DNA of 64,000 nucleotides, taken from contig CM076669.1 in the NCBI GenBank assembly GCA_038496675.1, positions 5,392,671 through 5,456,670 on the forward strand. The letters run 5' to 3'. Shown here in pieces: positions 41,282-54,890 of the stretch. Made by a program: the position numbers and the translations under genes. The stretch's first letter is position 1. Every line of letters begins with the position of its first letter. Origin of the DNA: Rachycentron canadum. Taxonomy: Eukaryota > Chordata > Actinopteri > Carangiformes > Rachycentridae. Under the pieces are notes generated by a model, which did not search any database, had not been told where the DNA came from, and saw only the letters and a list, made by a program, of their open reading frames with translations.

Positions 41282-43949
41282 GTCCGGTTAAAGGATGATA
41301 GAACAGCTACCTTACAGAAATAGCAGAGTCTGATCAAATTCCTCTTCGGCTTTTTGTAGAAAACAAGAGTGTTATTGATCGGTCATGCAATAAATAAGAA
41401 ATAAAACAAAATAACACTAAAGCCATCACATGAGGAATTGATGGCATAGAGAACACACAGTGAGAAATAAAGAAAACAACACTACACGGACCCAATATCT
41501 GTCTGATACACTGGCGAACTGTAGTGTAGCGTTGGAGGCAAGAACTGCAGTCCAGAAGTGACAGAGCAGCAGTTTCTGACAAGATAAAGAGTCTGCAATA
41601 AGACTGTAAACCAGACATTGATTTACCGCCGGGCAGTATAGATCCTACAAGGAACGATGAGACACATTCTTAGCATGTCCATTCAATAAAACCTGCCACT
41701 GCCTCTGCGTTGTAACAGTTTGTGCACTAATAAGTCTGTGCACTACCCACATCTGTCTTACTCTGCTGCCTCACACTCAGGGCTCCCTAAGATCAGTAAT
41801 GTCTGTGGATGACTCTGACTTTCTTTTTTTTTTTTTTTTTTTGGGATTCCTGTCAAGTCTGTACTAGCCTTTAGCTTCCTTTTAGCAACCCACCTCCCAC
41901 CACCCCACCCTGCTAATTTTGCCTACAGCGAGGTCACCTCCAGCTGCTTCAAGCCAGCTCACATCATCACTCCTGGGAGCCTTTTTTTTTTTTTTTTTTT
42001 TTTCCCCCCCCACATATGCTCGCTTTTCTTCTTCCCCTTTTTCTCTCGGTCCTCCTCCCTCCCTCCATTCACACATATTTATTTCATCCCTGTCCTCCCA
42101 CTGGAAATGAGACAGACCCGTTTAAATGGGGTCGGGAGATGAAGCCCGACTGTCCCTCCACTTGCACACATTATTCGTGTTTTCCTAACTGTCGGCGAGA
42201 AAGAGAGAGAGGGACCTTCTGAAAGACAGGATGGCCATGAGAGACAGAGAGACACACCTGATGCTCAGGAGATGCAAAAAAAAGGAAGTGAAGGAGACAG
42301 TGTTGGCAGACACTCGTTTTTCACACTATCCTGGTTTTGAGTTTGACTGACAACTGTGTGCAGTGCCGTACTCCTGACGTAAGCCCATGCTTCCTCTGAC
42401 AGATCTTTTTTTTTTATTGTTTCAACCCTTTGTTTGTTTGCATTTATATAAAGTTAAATTAGATTTCACTTCACTGAATTTTTTTTTTTTTTTTAAATGA
42501 AAAGCATTTTTACTGAGATGACAAAGGATACAGTAATGAGATTAGCTGCTGGACAAATGAGGTGTGGTTTTATGTGTCTGAAATTAAAATGTTGGCTTTT
42601 TCTCTCCCGCACAGAGAGTTGAAATGAGATTAAATTGTCACCTCAGTCCTTTTGTGTGTTATCAAAACAAGTTGAAAGGAAGCCAAGTTTTTGTTTTTTT
42701 TTTTAATTTCTGCAGCACATTCTCTTTGGCTCCATGTGAAACTCCCAGCCCTTTAAATCCATCACAAGACAATAGAGAAGAGAAGACAATGAACAGCAGA
42801 GTTTGTTTTCATTTGATAAAATCTTCAATTTGACGTCAAGCTGACTGATTCCCAAAAAAAAAAAAAAAAAAAAAAGAGACAGCTGAGATAAAGTAAGACA
42901 ACTCAGTTCTCCAGATACTTTTAGAGTTGGACTGTTTGCCTTTTTAATGAGGTAGATCCCAAACCCAATTTAAATTGGAAGCGTATCTCAAAAATGGCAA
43001 TGATGTCATACAGTGAGCGAGACTGAGGGAAGTAATAGTGCTGTGTTTCGTTGATGGCGTCAGGTGTGATTTTTGTCATCAGAATTGCCTGTTTTCTGGT
43101 CTCGACGTCAGCCATTATGGCATCAGAGCTTTTCTCAAAGACCGACCAATAGAAGTCGCCTGTAGTTCAGATTCCCAAGAGTTAAACCCTAAATACATTC
43201 ACAGTATTGGCTCTGCAGAGCAAAAATATCTTGAGGTTTGTGTGTTTTTTAGATTGTTGGCAGAGAAACTTTGACTCTCATCATCAATCCATCATCCATT
43301 AAATATTGGGCATTTCAAATATCGACCTACGTGAAGCTCCCAAAACATGTACCTGATTTAGACATCATGCCAATGCAATTAAATGCCCTCTATTCTATGT
43401 TTTTAGTATAAGCGGTTACTTTGAATTAGATCTATTTGTTTATTCATTATCCTTTTATTCAAAAGAAGACAGTGCTTTGTGACTTGGCACAGACTCGGTG
43501 CGATCGTCTTTCATTTTTTTGGCAAGCAGTCGGACGACTAATCTTTCAGATGTGTCGCAGTCAGACCCTTTGTTCTGAGTCGAATCTAAACCCAGTTACG
43601 CGGCTCTTTTAACAGTCGCGCCTCGACTGAAGTGACACATTTACGACTGTCACAGTTCGCTGCTGCTGCGTCAAGGATGACAGTGTGAAGGATTAATACA
43701 GTGTGACTGGGTCGTGCATTGCCGTGGTAACGTTCAACACCTCTCTCACAATTGAAGCCAACAAACTTGGAGGAAACAGAGGGAAGACTATGACTATGTC
43801 TTTCTACTTACTTCATCATCAAGGTATAAAAACACAGTATGGATCAACTGAATTTTTTTTATATCATTATATGTTCATTATAATTGGGTTTTGGACAAAA
43901 CAAGCTATTTGAATAAATTGCCCCAGGCCGGCATGAACACATTTATTTT

Positions 43950-44040
43950 TTAAAGATATTTCTTGGCCTTTATGCCTTTATTATTTGACAGGAAAGCGTA
44001 GAGAAACAGGAAATGGGACAGAGAGATGAACTCCTTTTTA
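43950..44040 (+). repeat. short dispersed repeat fragment
   Basis: TTTCTTGGCCTTTATGCC and GACAGGAAAGCGTAGAGAAA resemble the start of a fish repeat whose other part appears at 55960-56110. Confidence 0.4.
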
Positions 44041-46092
44041 CCAACTGTCAACCCACCATGACGTCTCCTTTAAAACATGCATTTCTTTCTTTTAAAAAAC
44101 CCTTTTAACTCTTTTAAATAATGACTATTTCTAAATTTTAAGCACATACATGGTTGAATACTATTGGTGGACTACTCTGAACACAATACCTCGTACTACC
44201 ATTGTACTGTAGCTGGAGGATGAAATCGACCTCCTGTGTTAGATGGCGGTCTTGATGTTGGAGTAAAATGTGGAGGAATCTTTGGGCTGTCGGCCATACT
44301 GTGGCCATGCGCTGTTCTAAGCAACCCATGGCTCCTGGCTGTTATTTTCTCCCCTGTGCTCGGTTTCTTTAAACATTGATTTTCTGCTCCAGGAGCATCT
44401 TGCAAGCTGAAAATATGTTGTCCAAAATGCGCCCTCTCTTTGACATCACCCTCCCGGTGCAGCTGAGTCTGACATTCTGAGCTCGGTGTTTGTAGTAGAA
44501 AGCACGAGTTAGACTCGACTGTTGATTGAAGAACTCATTCTGCTCAGGGCCACTGCGAGATCTGCATTCAGACTGGATTCCTATTGAATGCTGAGAAATC
44601 CCGTCTCCACATTTTATGCCGAGAGACGAGTGAGTTTGCAGCTCGTGATGAGGAGGCTGGTGAATGTAGAGCAGACAGATAGCACACTTTCCCCACAAGT
44701 TTCTCATCGCCCCGGGGCAGCCGAGCCATGCTGTGCTACTTCTTGAACCTCGGGGAGATACGAAGGGGACTAGGCAGCCGTCTGGCATCACATCGTCCTC
44801 CTCTCTTCCATAAGTCTCCACAGAATTGCTGTTATTCACCACAAGGTATGCAGTAATTAGACCGAGGTCAGGGGGAGTGTGTGACCTTTCTCCCTCCTTT
44901 TCTTCACACAACATCTTTTAAGAAGCGGTGCAGCAAGTGTTGCCTGACTTCCTCCAACAATTAACAAAGAAAACCGCCCAGCTTCTTCACTCTCCTCACT
45001 CCTGCTCTGCTGTTTGCACTCCAGCTTCATTAATATCCCTCTCTCTAACTCCCTCACCCCATCCTCTCATCCTCCTCTTCCCTTTTGATTATTCTCTGTC
45101 AGTGTAAAGTCAGTGGGGAAAAAACAGACTAATGAAAAGAAGAGAATGAGAATGAAAAGGAAATTGAAGGCACAATCATCCCTCTGTTCTCCGCTCTCAG
45201 ATTTAAAGCTTACTCCTCAGGCATAAATATGGGATTTCGTTCCTTTTAGTCATCTCAGTGTGGAACTACGTGGAAAGGTCACTGTTTACAACTCACTTTT
45301 TGCTGCTCCAGAATTAATGCTGCCTAACACACATTTGAAAATGCACTGACCACAAATGTGGCTGTAGTTCATGCACTGAATAAAAAGCCTTTTCTGCCGC
45401 CTGCCCAGGGAAAACCAATATCCCCTACTTTATTTAATGATCCTTTTGTTCTCTTCCTCAGATCTCTCAGTTTCTTCTTATACCCTTGTGTCATTTGGGT
45501 CAAACTAAATTTTGCCTCAATGGCTCAGGGTCACTTCATGTGCAGTCTTCATCTTCCTGTGGTTTAACCTCAGAGCTCCAAAAGGCACATTTTAATCTAC
45601 TTTAATAAGGTGTAAAAGTGAAAAGTGTGAAGAAAAAAAAACTATTTTTGGAAACAATATCTAATGCCAGCTTTAGGCCAAGTAATGTTTTGTTTGCTGT
45701 AAGGTGATCGTACGAGCTGTCCTGTCCTAAGTCAGTCTGTCTTGGCGTCCCAATAGAATCAAATATGTTTAATAATATCCCAAATGTTTCGTCTTGGCTC
45801 AAGGTAACGTTCAACAACACTATCAACTCCAACTGAGCTGATAGTGAAACATGGAGCCAGGTGAATTTCATTTGGTTTAAATACAAAAGGACTATCATTT
45901 CAATATAAAAGTCCAAACAGTCATTTCCTTAATTTCCCATTCCTGACTTTATATATTGATGATAATAATAATGATAATAATAATAGTAAAATTGTAGACT
46001 TTCCAAGAGCAGTAAATTTCCACGAGGAGCATGATGGGAAATAATCTCAAAGGAAGCTAGTTGTGTAAATAGTGACCCTGCAAGATCATACT

Positions 46093-46345
46093 TATCTGTA
46101 TATACTGCACTGTTTATATATTGAGATTTTTCACTTAATCTTAACTAACTTGTAGCCCATTCAGTTATTTTTATATTTATTTTTTATACTTTATACTTTT
46201 TTTATATCTTCTATTTATTTCAAATTCTATCTGTACAATTACTCTTAAGTCTGTACACATTTCGAGTTATATTTCTATTGATGGAGCACCTGTAATGAAC
46301 CAAATTTCCCCTGGGGATTAACAAAGTATTGCGATTCTGATTTTA
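46093..46345 (+). repeat. retroelement 3' end (LINE-type tail)
   Basis: Ends with CAAATTTCCCCTGGGGATTA, ACAAAGTATTGCGATTCTGATT; the palindromic CCCC/GGGG hairpin and ATTCTGATT tail are typical of fish LINE 3' ends. The left border is approximate. Confidence 0.55.
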
Positions 46346-49300
46346 TAGTGTGAGGCAAAACAAATTATGTGAGAGGGTGTCAGACTTCAGTCGCCTGAAT
46401 CATGAGACAGAAGAAAATCCAAAGCATAATAAATATAAAACAAAGGAGACAGAAACGAAATGAAACGTGGTGAGGAGCGGCTTCATTTTGATGGACTCCT
46501 TCAAGCACCTCGCTCTGCGCGCCCTGTGAAAAAGTGAAGTGTGAGTGCCGTGGTGGAATTTAATGCCGCTCCCTTGTAACAATGGCTTCTCTGAGCTCGT
46601 TAAACTGTCCAGTAGCCTCTGGCTTCAGTCCACTGGCCCAGACCAATGCCTCTATTAGCTGCTCCTTCAGTCCAGAGACTGACTTCTATATGAGCCTCCC
46701 CAGGTTCCTGTGGTAGATTGTATGGGTTTAGCCTGAGCCAGACCATGCTTCCAGCCATTATGATGAGTGATGGGCCTCTATTATTCTAACTTGAAAGCAC
46801 CCATTGTTATTCTAATTAGGCGTGGCAAATGAGGGCTGCATTGCTAAGCTTCCTTTTTATATCCTCACTCACCCAGTTTTCTACATCTCTCCTCTGTCGC
46901 CTTCCTACCTTCTTTCACTTCGCTTGCCTTGCTCTCTTCCTGTGCCAGTGTGCATTGTGGGTGTTGTCATCCGGCCGCTGCAACACCCAGGCCTCATGCA
47001 GAGAGGAGCTGCGTGGTGTTTTTCTGTTTCTGTGAGGGAACGCTGCAGGAAAAGCCTTGGCGCCCAGTTGGTCCCAAATGGGAACTCCAGTGCCAGCCAC
47101 AGCTTTACCACCCCTGAAAAGACGCTTGGCTAAATAAGAGCAAAACCACCCGAGCTGTGTGCACATAAAGTGGAGTAGTGCTTGGGAAGGAATGAGCCAG
47201 ATGGACTGAAAACCAACTTTTATTGTGTCATTTGCTCCTCCTACTTGTGCACTTGTACTAAAGTCCTTAGATTTTGAATACCTGTCAATACCCTCAGTGT
47301 TCTTTGATTTTCAGTCATATTTTGCACAGTTGTTGTAGTATATCCCGTATAACAACCTGCCCTCTACCTGGTGAGGTACTCTCTCCAGAAATATGTCAGC
47401 TCTTTTGTCCCTCTGTAGTAACGCATTATGTTACGTCATGAAAATAAAAACGTGTTGGTGCTGCTCTGTTATCTGAGGAGAGTTTGAAAATGAGAACCTT
47501 TTAACCTTTTTTTAACCCATCTGCTCTCTGACATGTTCTCATAATGGATGGATGAACGGATTGATCGGGCTTCACGCTGACCCCAGTCTGGATCCTGTTC
47601 GATTAATCCTCAACTCCTGGTCCAGCTTAAATACAAACACACAGTAAGGATACACTTCTGGTTGAATGCGTGTAACTTAATGGGGCCCCAGGTTTAGATT
47701 GGACTCTTGTTTACTCCGGGGTGGCTCTGAGTCTGCAGCTGGGACGTCCAACGGAGAGTGGAAATGTTAGAGTAAGATCCACAACGCTCATTATCTGCTG
47801 CAGTTGCTTGGAGCTCAGCATAATTTTACTATTAAACAACTCCCCGTTCAGCGTGGACGCAATATTGTTCCAGAGGCCTCTGATGTGGTTCCAGGCCCTG
47901 ACTGCCATTAACTTTTGGCCCTGGATGAATCGGCATCAGTGATGACTCTGTGTCGCTTTCAAAGAGAAGCCGCTCAGACTGCTTCATGTTCATAGACCGT
48001 AAATCTGCTGCATCTGATTCATACAATGGAGCGTTACCGACCTCCTGTACCTAGACTGCCACTTCCCCTGTTGTCAGAACCAATTTGGGCTTCTCCGTTA
48101 CACCCACCTGTATCTGCCTGACTGCTGCACACTGAATGTGCCCTCTCCAGTTAAGTCATACAGTGACCGTCTGTGCAGAAAGGCATTAAGACATATCTAA
48201 ATGCTCCGAAACAGGATGCTCTCTCCTCTCCGCCGAACACCTCTCATGAGCGCTGGAGGATGAACGCTGCGAGTCCTGGCCTCTTGTCATCACGCATTAT
48301 GACCCCGCGCTGTTCACCTTTGCAGTTGCGCGCCGGCTTGTGTGCGGAACGTGTGCGGGTTCATGGAGGAATTTCTGTGTCTGCTTTTGTATTCAAGGAA
48401 ACGCAGGAAGGAAAACATACCCCTTAGAATAATTAGCTCACCCCGTGTGTCTTGGTTATATTGCATGCTATGTCTGAGCAAGTGACTCAGCCAGAGTCAT
48501 TCTTACATTTTCACAACATATTATTAGTAAGCCAATGATGCTGTGTGTGGTGTTTTGGTACTTAGATCCAAATCCTCTCATCTAACAACTGTGCTGCCCT
48601 TATCAACATGCCAACAGTGTAAGTAAATCCCTGTGCAAATAAACACAAACACTCTTTCTCTCTCTCTACCCCTCGTTTTCTCTACCCCTACCCCCCAAAT
48701 TCATTCTAGCAAACGAGCTTCCTTCCAGTGATGTGTATAAAGTAGGAGGGAGAGGACAGACTTGGCACATGGACTGTACAGCTCTGGCCTGCAGTACTAA
48801 TGAGGTCAAACAGATAAACACAGCTCCCTAAAATGCTCCATCCAAGACATTCCTGCGCGGCCGCTGTGCAGCCTGGAGGCATCTCTGCTCGTCCTAGAAA
48901 GCCTTGTTTACCCTGGTTCGGCAAATTATCGCAGCAGCCCGGCCCAAGGCACATCAAGCTTCATGTTGGGAAAGACGAGAATTTAGTGCCATCCTGTAAC
49001 TTATCAGGAGCCTCCTCCTCCTCTTCCTCCTCCTACACCTACAGGGCGGAAAAAACTCTTTATTCAACAACCACGCTAAACTCTTCACAGACTGCCAGAC
49101 TCTACAGCTCCCAGTCATTCGTGGTTGCGTGGTATGAGCTTGTTTGTAGCTGTTCCAGCTAGATATGTCACCGGGTCATTTGAAATAATAAATCTTATTT
49201 GGCTTTCTCTGTGCGCTATTAAAATGAATAAGCCACACACTTGCAGAACAAACAGACTGTTTGTTGTTCTAATTACTCACTTTTGGACCCAAAGCGCCAA

Positions 49301-50079
49301 ACACAAACTTCGTCAGATGAAGCATTTCAGGAAAGTGGTTTACTGGTTAGAGAGGTGGTTAGTCATCCCCAGAGTCCTTTGTTGGAGCAGAGCTGGGTGT
49401 GGCAGATGGAGCAGAACAGGTGAGGAGGCGTAGTCTGCCCATGACAATTGTGTTTGTCATGTGTTTCCAATACTTAAATCCTGAAACCATTATTTTCATA
49501 TTCTTAGATTTCTTGATGTTTGATGAGATGATCTTCAAGAGAAGCAGGATGTTATCAGACTTAATTCCAAAAGAAACACTTCCTCTATAACACAGCTCAT
49601 ACAGACAAATATCCATCCACACATCTTCTTCCCTGCGTGCGTCCTCTTCAAGGTCGTGTAGTGCTGCTGCCTACGCAAGCACACTTTGGAGGAAAGTAAA
49701 TGTAGTGCACAACCTGATCAGGTTGCCGCTCCATCACAGGGACGACACATACGGACAACTGACACTGACACCATCGCTCTACATTTATCATTTGACCATC
49801 GATGAGCACGAGTATGTAATGTAGTTTAAAATCTACCTTGAAGCTACGGTAGCAGTGGGAGAATGTTGGGGAAGGTGTTTCGTTTTTTCTTGGCTGTAAA
49901 TACATTCAAACTGAAAGATATTTATCAGCTTCATTCAGCAAAGATGTCCTCATGTAGTGGTTGTATATAGACCTGACGTTTTCTGCTCTTATCTGCTCTG
50001 ATTTGATTTAAATATGTTCTGAATCTATAAATTTGTCATCATCTTTACGTCATTATTTTCTTGCCTGTTCATTTGCATT
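46346..50079. other. intergenic, no gene supported
   Basis: 3.7 kb without a supported gene. 46600-46835 looks like candidate conserved non-coding DNA, with TCTAATTAGGCG and GCCATTATGATGAGTG; this needs an alignment. Confidence 0.55.
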
Positions 50080-50284
50080 CATCCATCCATTATCCGTGCT
50101 GCTTATCCGTGGAGTTGCGAGGCTGGAACCAATCCTAAGTGACACTGGGCGAGGGCGGGGTATCTATCACAGGGCCGACACATAGAGGCATACGTCCATT
50201 CATGCCCACAGTCATGCCAATTAACCTGTACCTGCATGTCTTTGGACTGTACCCCACACAGGCACAGGGAGGCTATGCAAACTT
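50080..50284 (-). repeat. SINE-like element, reverse orientation, head-truncated
   Basis: On the minus strand it contains GTCCAAAGACATGCAGGTAC, the GGGCCCTGTGATAGA-like region, CGCCCAGTGTCACTTAGGAT and the GGATAATGGATGGATG tail. The blocks are shared in order with the element at 57872-58129. Confidence 0.7.
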
Positions 50285-50961
50285 CTTGTCTGTGGGATTG
50301 TTTGGCTTTTAAGTTGAGAAAGTGATCTGTCGCCCTCACATATCCATAAAGATGCAGGCGACTGATCACCTCCCTCCCTTTATCTGCTCAATGCTTGTCA
50401 TCTTAGTCACAACTCCTCCTCACAAACCTTCCACGCCTCAGCTGGACTCTGACTCGGCTCCTGATCACAACACAACTGAGCATTCACACCTCAACTCAGA
50501 CACAACTGCTGATGTTTGAATTGAGGAGAGTTTCAGATGTTGCTAAATGACGCCTCGACGTGAGCTTCAAACCGAGTCGACCCAGGGAAGTGTCTCCCTT
50601 GCTCCTTCCCTCCCTCGCTCACTCCCTCCTCCTTTTCGGGGTCATGGGGAGTCACAGCCACTGGAATGTAAAGATTGCAGCTTGAGCAAAAACAATGGAA
50701 AGTTAGCACTTATGACAGATGTGCAACCTCATCTAAGTGTTAGCTCAAACATTTCAGCCAGTGTATTGTTTCCTGTCTCTTTCCACGGAGCAGGACTGAG
50801 GAGAAATGACACGACAGCAGCGGCAGCGCCACCAGCGTCTGCAGCAAAGATATCGTGAGGTTAAACGACAATTACTCCGCGAAGTCTTTGAACACAACCT
50901 CTGTTCTTGGAAGCAGGAAAAAAAATCTTCTCTCTGCTCCTTGTGCAGTTTCCATATTTTG

Positions 50962-50998
<37 letters not shown>

Positions 50999-51118
50999 CT
51001 TCGTGTCTTAAGGGTTCCAGTAATGAATCTCTAATATCGGGTCTCTGAGCCAGGAGTTAATGATGAGTCATTTTTAAACAGACTGTTGAAATTTAATGAG
51101 GTTTAACAGATTGCATTT

Positions 51119-51151
<33 letters not shown>

Positions 51152-54100
51152 CTTAAACTCTGCTGTCTCTTTCATATTGATGTTCAGATTTCACATCTGA
51201 CCCTGAACGTCACAGAGTCACCTGCCTCTGTTCGGGCTGACGCTTAAAGTCAAACTGCATCCAGGCGCCTTGTGAGTCACGTCCCCGTGTGCTCGGATGT
51301 ACAGATACAAAGGCGATGTATCACTCCTCTCATGCAAATCTGTGATGTTTGGGCAAGTTTATCCTCAGTTACATCGCCTCCTCTGTGATTGGGCAAGTGG
51401 GCAGTTTATGTATTTGTTTTCTGTAAGAATCAACGCAGATGTTTCATCCGTGGGCACTGTTACATTTGCATAAAGTTAAACCTTTCTCAGATCCCTGTTG
51501 TTGCTTTACTTGTAGTTACTTTGCTCATCAGACACTTTGTTTTGTCTTTGACTTAGCACCTCTGAAAACTAAGCAGTATTTGCTTGTGAGCACATTTGTT
51601 TAGCAGTTTGGACCAGCTGCACTTGGTTTTAGATTATTAATTATTAGAGGTTGAATTGTCTGGTAAAACAATTTTCTCAATTTTGCTAATGTTCATCAAC
51701 CCAGTCATAACAGACACTGGGGGAAAAAAAACCTTGATTTCGTTCACACCACAGTGAAGAGGATAGTGGATAGATTGAACGCCCCAATGTTCGTGTCTGC
51801 TCCAAGGGATGGATTGAACCGATTCAGGGGATCTGTTCTCAAACTGACCTTGTTAAGTGGAGTTTTGATTTCTTTTTATCAGTTTACATTAATGACAGGC
51901 TGCATTTGGTTCTTCTAAACAAGCAGAACAAAAAACCAATTTATTTATCTCGCATGATGACAAATGTTTTCTCCGATTCAAGTTTGGCTGCCGCGGGCCG
52001 ATCAGGTGGCCACATGGGATGCAACACGCTGCTGGTTTATGACCGATTATCTCTCCTCTGGCCCAGATGGCCTCACCAGGGCATTAAAGTGGCAAGAAGC
52101 CCTGAGACCCAAGAACAATCCATTCTGTCTCCAGTCCCCCCTCCATATGGACAGATTAATCACCAGTCCAGGAGGATTCACCTACAGGACGTAAACTCAT
52201 TAATAATTCAGCCAGACAACAAAAACAGTCAAGTTATTATCATCGTGCCTCTTTTTTCACCCATTTGTAAATGTCTTTTACATTCTGGTCTTGTTGACTT
52301 TGTGCCCAGAGTCTCAGTCTCAGCCTCATCGACTCCCATCGGCTCTCATTGACTGAGCGATCGGCGTCTTGGGGGCGGTCGTGTCAAAATAAAAAATCTG
52401 CTCCCTCAACTCACCTCTCCTTTCATTTCCCTGTGCTGTGACCTCCCTATCTCCCGCTCTCACTCAGGAGAAAAACAATGAGACTGTCCCTGGGATTTAG
52501 GAAATCTGTGCGAGCAGTAGGGTTTGTTTTTTTTTCATATTTAATTTTATTTATTTTTATGCTGTTTCGTTTGGGGAAGCTGCACTTAAGCCATTCATCC
52601 CCCTGCGTTGCATTTTCTTACAGGCTTAAAGCAATTAAAATCTCTTTGCGGCAGGAGCAGCTCTCCCCAGTGTGAGAGCGTAGAGACAAAGGACTGTGTC
52701 TTACTGCCTGCTAGCAAATAAGGAAAGTTACCTGTGGAATGCAGAAAACAGTTTGAAGGCACAGCGTTGAAGACTTGAAGAGGAGGAAGACATACTCTTC
52801 ATTTCATACCAATACACGGCTGAGAGACGGTACTGTACCTGCTGATCAAGATCACTGATCACTCAAGGTCCCTGAATATCAGAAAAAGTATCGTGCTTGC
52901 AGCCTTAACAGCCATTTGAGGCCCAAACACACTCAGACTGCGGACTAACTTTTCTTGATGCTATTTATATAGAGGTGAATGTGAATATGTGGCTTTCAGC
53001 AGCAGCTATTATCTGTCACAACCCAGGTCCATATAGGTTCCCTTTTGATGTTATGCTTTGTTTATTGACTGTACATCATTGTGTTTATGTCCAATTTTGT
53101 GAAAAACTAAAGGATTCAGCATCAATCCTGATCTAACACTGCCGTCCCCGTTGACTAAACCAGCCTGTGCATATGGTTTCCATCAGATTATATTGTGACT
53201 TTTGTGCTCATTAAATCACTCAGTGACACAAAGCACCATGGCCTTCAGATTGGATGTTTTAATCTTTGAGCAAAGGAGAGCGTTCCTGTCACAGCGAATA
53301 TACTTCACTGTGGGATGAGGGCAATCTGTCACAGTGTGTTTTTATTAATAGGCATTTGCTGTTCCTGCAGAGGAGGTTGTACAGACTCGAACCACACGCA
53401 CACCAATGAAACTTTGAAGTTTTGAAAATGAGGATTATTTGGTTTGGGTATTGTGTGCCTCCATTTTTGTACATTGGTTTTAAATGCCAGCAAGAGGCAG
53501 CTGGCAGCCGTCCCACCTGGCGCCAGATGTTGAATTTCGGTTGGGAAATTAGTTTGATATCAAAACCCAACATTGGCTAATGGACATTGATGGACATAAC
53601 AAAGAAAATATGTCAACGTTAGCTGACGTTGTTACTCTAACGTGAGATTAATTTTGGCATTTGACGTCGTCCCTACGTTGAATTTTGGTACCAACCTGCA
53701 TCCATGTGTATATGCATGTGTGTCAGAATTATTATTGTTTTATATCTTTAATGCACGATTTTCCCAATGCAGTGTGTCTGTGTGTGTAGGTAGAAAAGCG
53801 CTATATGTGTAGGAATGTGTGGGTGAATGTGCTTCCATTGTTAGGCACTTTTAGTGGCCACCAAGGCTATATAAGTGGAACCTATTTATCATTTCTCTAG
53901 AAATCCAGCAGGGTCTGTCTGTCAGCTCGTGTTGCGTTGTGATGCTTAATACGCAATGATGACAGAGATAAGAGATTTAATATTGGCAAAGAAGAGACGA
54001 GCAAAGCGTTTCTTTTTCATTTTTCAATCCAAAGTTTCAAATTGTCATCTCTTTTTCCTGCCAGTGTCCACACAGTGTGACCAGAAATTTCATTTGGGTA

Positions 54101-54665
54101 AATGCAAACCTGTCAGGTTTGGAGTTTGAGCCGTGAGACTGTGTCTTCGCTGGCAGCCGAGGCTGGGAAATACAAAAATCCCAAAGACTGTCACACGATC
54201 AAAGAAAATTAAATGAGCATGTTGTAATCCTGGTTCAGTGATAAAACGGTGATTCACCACAGAGAGCCTGCAGTTGCTGTTCACCTGACAGCACTGAGAG
54301 GAGAGGTAATTATCACACTGCCAGGCAGCGGGAGAAGCAGCGAGAGATTGTCTGCTGTGTTTGAGGATTGTTCTGGCTGACCTCGAAAGCAATCTGCACA
54401 AAACTTGGCTTCGCTGGTGCCTCCAGTTCAAAACTTACTTTGAACAGAGCCCTCGCTGCTTTTCCAGCCTGGGTGGTTGGGAGGAATCTCAGTTTATGCT
54501 GATTGCTGCTAGTTTTCCTGTGTTAATCACCCTCGACCTATTTCCATTGCAGGTAATGTCACGTAAGCAAACGGGCCAAATCTTCGGGGTCTCATTGAGG
54601 GAGGAGGAGATGCTCTTCTGTCGCAGACACTTTTTTGTGATCACAGCTGCCGAAGGTGTCTGAAA
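50285..54665. other. intergenic, no gene supported
   Basis: 4.4 kb. It holds T-runs at 50966-50994 and 51121-51146 and an ACGTTG-rich repeat-like stretch at 53500-53690. 51940-52260 is a GC-richer block with an incidental open frame, better read as possible non-coding regulatory DNA. Confidence 0.55.
53500..53690 (+). repeat. possible degenerate dispersed repeat with ACGTTG motifs
   Basis: CCCAACATTGGCTAATGG, GTCAACGTTAGCTGACGTTG and CCCTACGTTGAATTTTGG recall a fish minisatellite-like repeat built on ACGTTGG units. Confidence 0.4.
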
Positions 54666-54669
54666 GCTG

Positions 54670-54890
54670 ACACCTTAAAGACTACAGGCTGGATACAGAT
54701 ATTCATGGTCCCCAGAAGATGAATCCTAATGATTTTGGTGACTTTTCCTCCAGCACCACCAAGAGGTCCTTGTTTTTGTTTCTTTAGTGTATTGGGTGAA
54801 TTGCTAAGAAATGTTGTACTGACGTTCATGTCCCCTTTAGGATGAACTGCAATCTCATATCTGGTTATACCTTAATTTTTCCTTTAGCTC
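54670..54890 (+). repeat. dispersed teleost repeat, about two internal units
   Basis: ATTCATGGTCCCCAGAAGATG plus AATCCTAATGATTTTGGTGA, then CATGTCCCCTTTAGGATGAA about 120 bases on, as I recall from a fish repeat with internal near-duplicate units and CTCCAGCACCACCA blocks. Confidence 0.55.

Larger units (their letters stand above)
37930..46090. other. intergenic, no gene supported
   Basis: 8 kb in which no open frame shows family similarity or splice structure. It contains (TG)n at 40413-40470, a family B repeat ending at 41281, long T-runs near 41825-41843 and 41982-42002, an A-run at 42856-42876, and a short repeat at 43950-44040. Confidence 0.6.

Noticed and set aside
44369..44914. 181-codon open frame on the minus strand
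   Set aside because: No recognisable domain, low-complexity start, no splice partners; expected by chance in 64 kb.
46822..47133. 103-codon open frame with hydrophobic start
   Set aside because: Overlapping frames on both strands are equally open and nothing in the product is recognisable.
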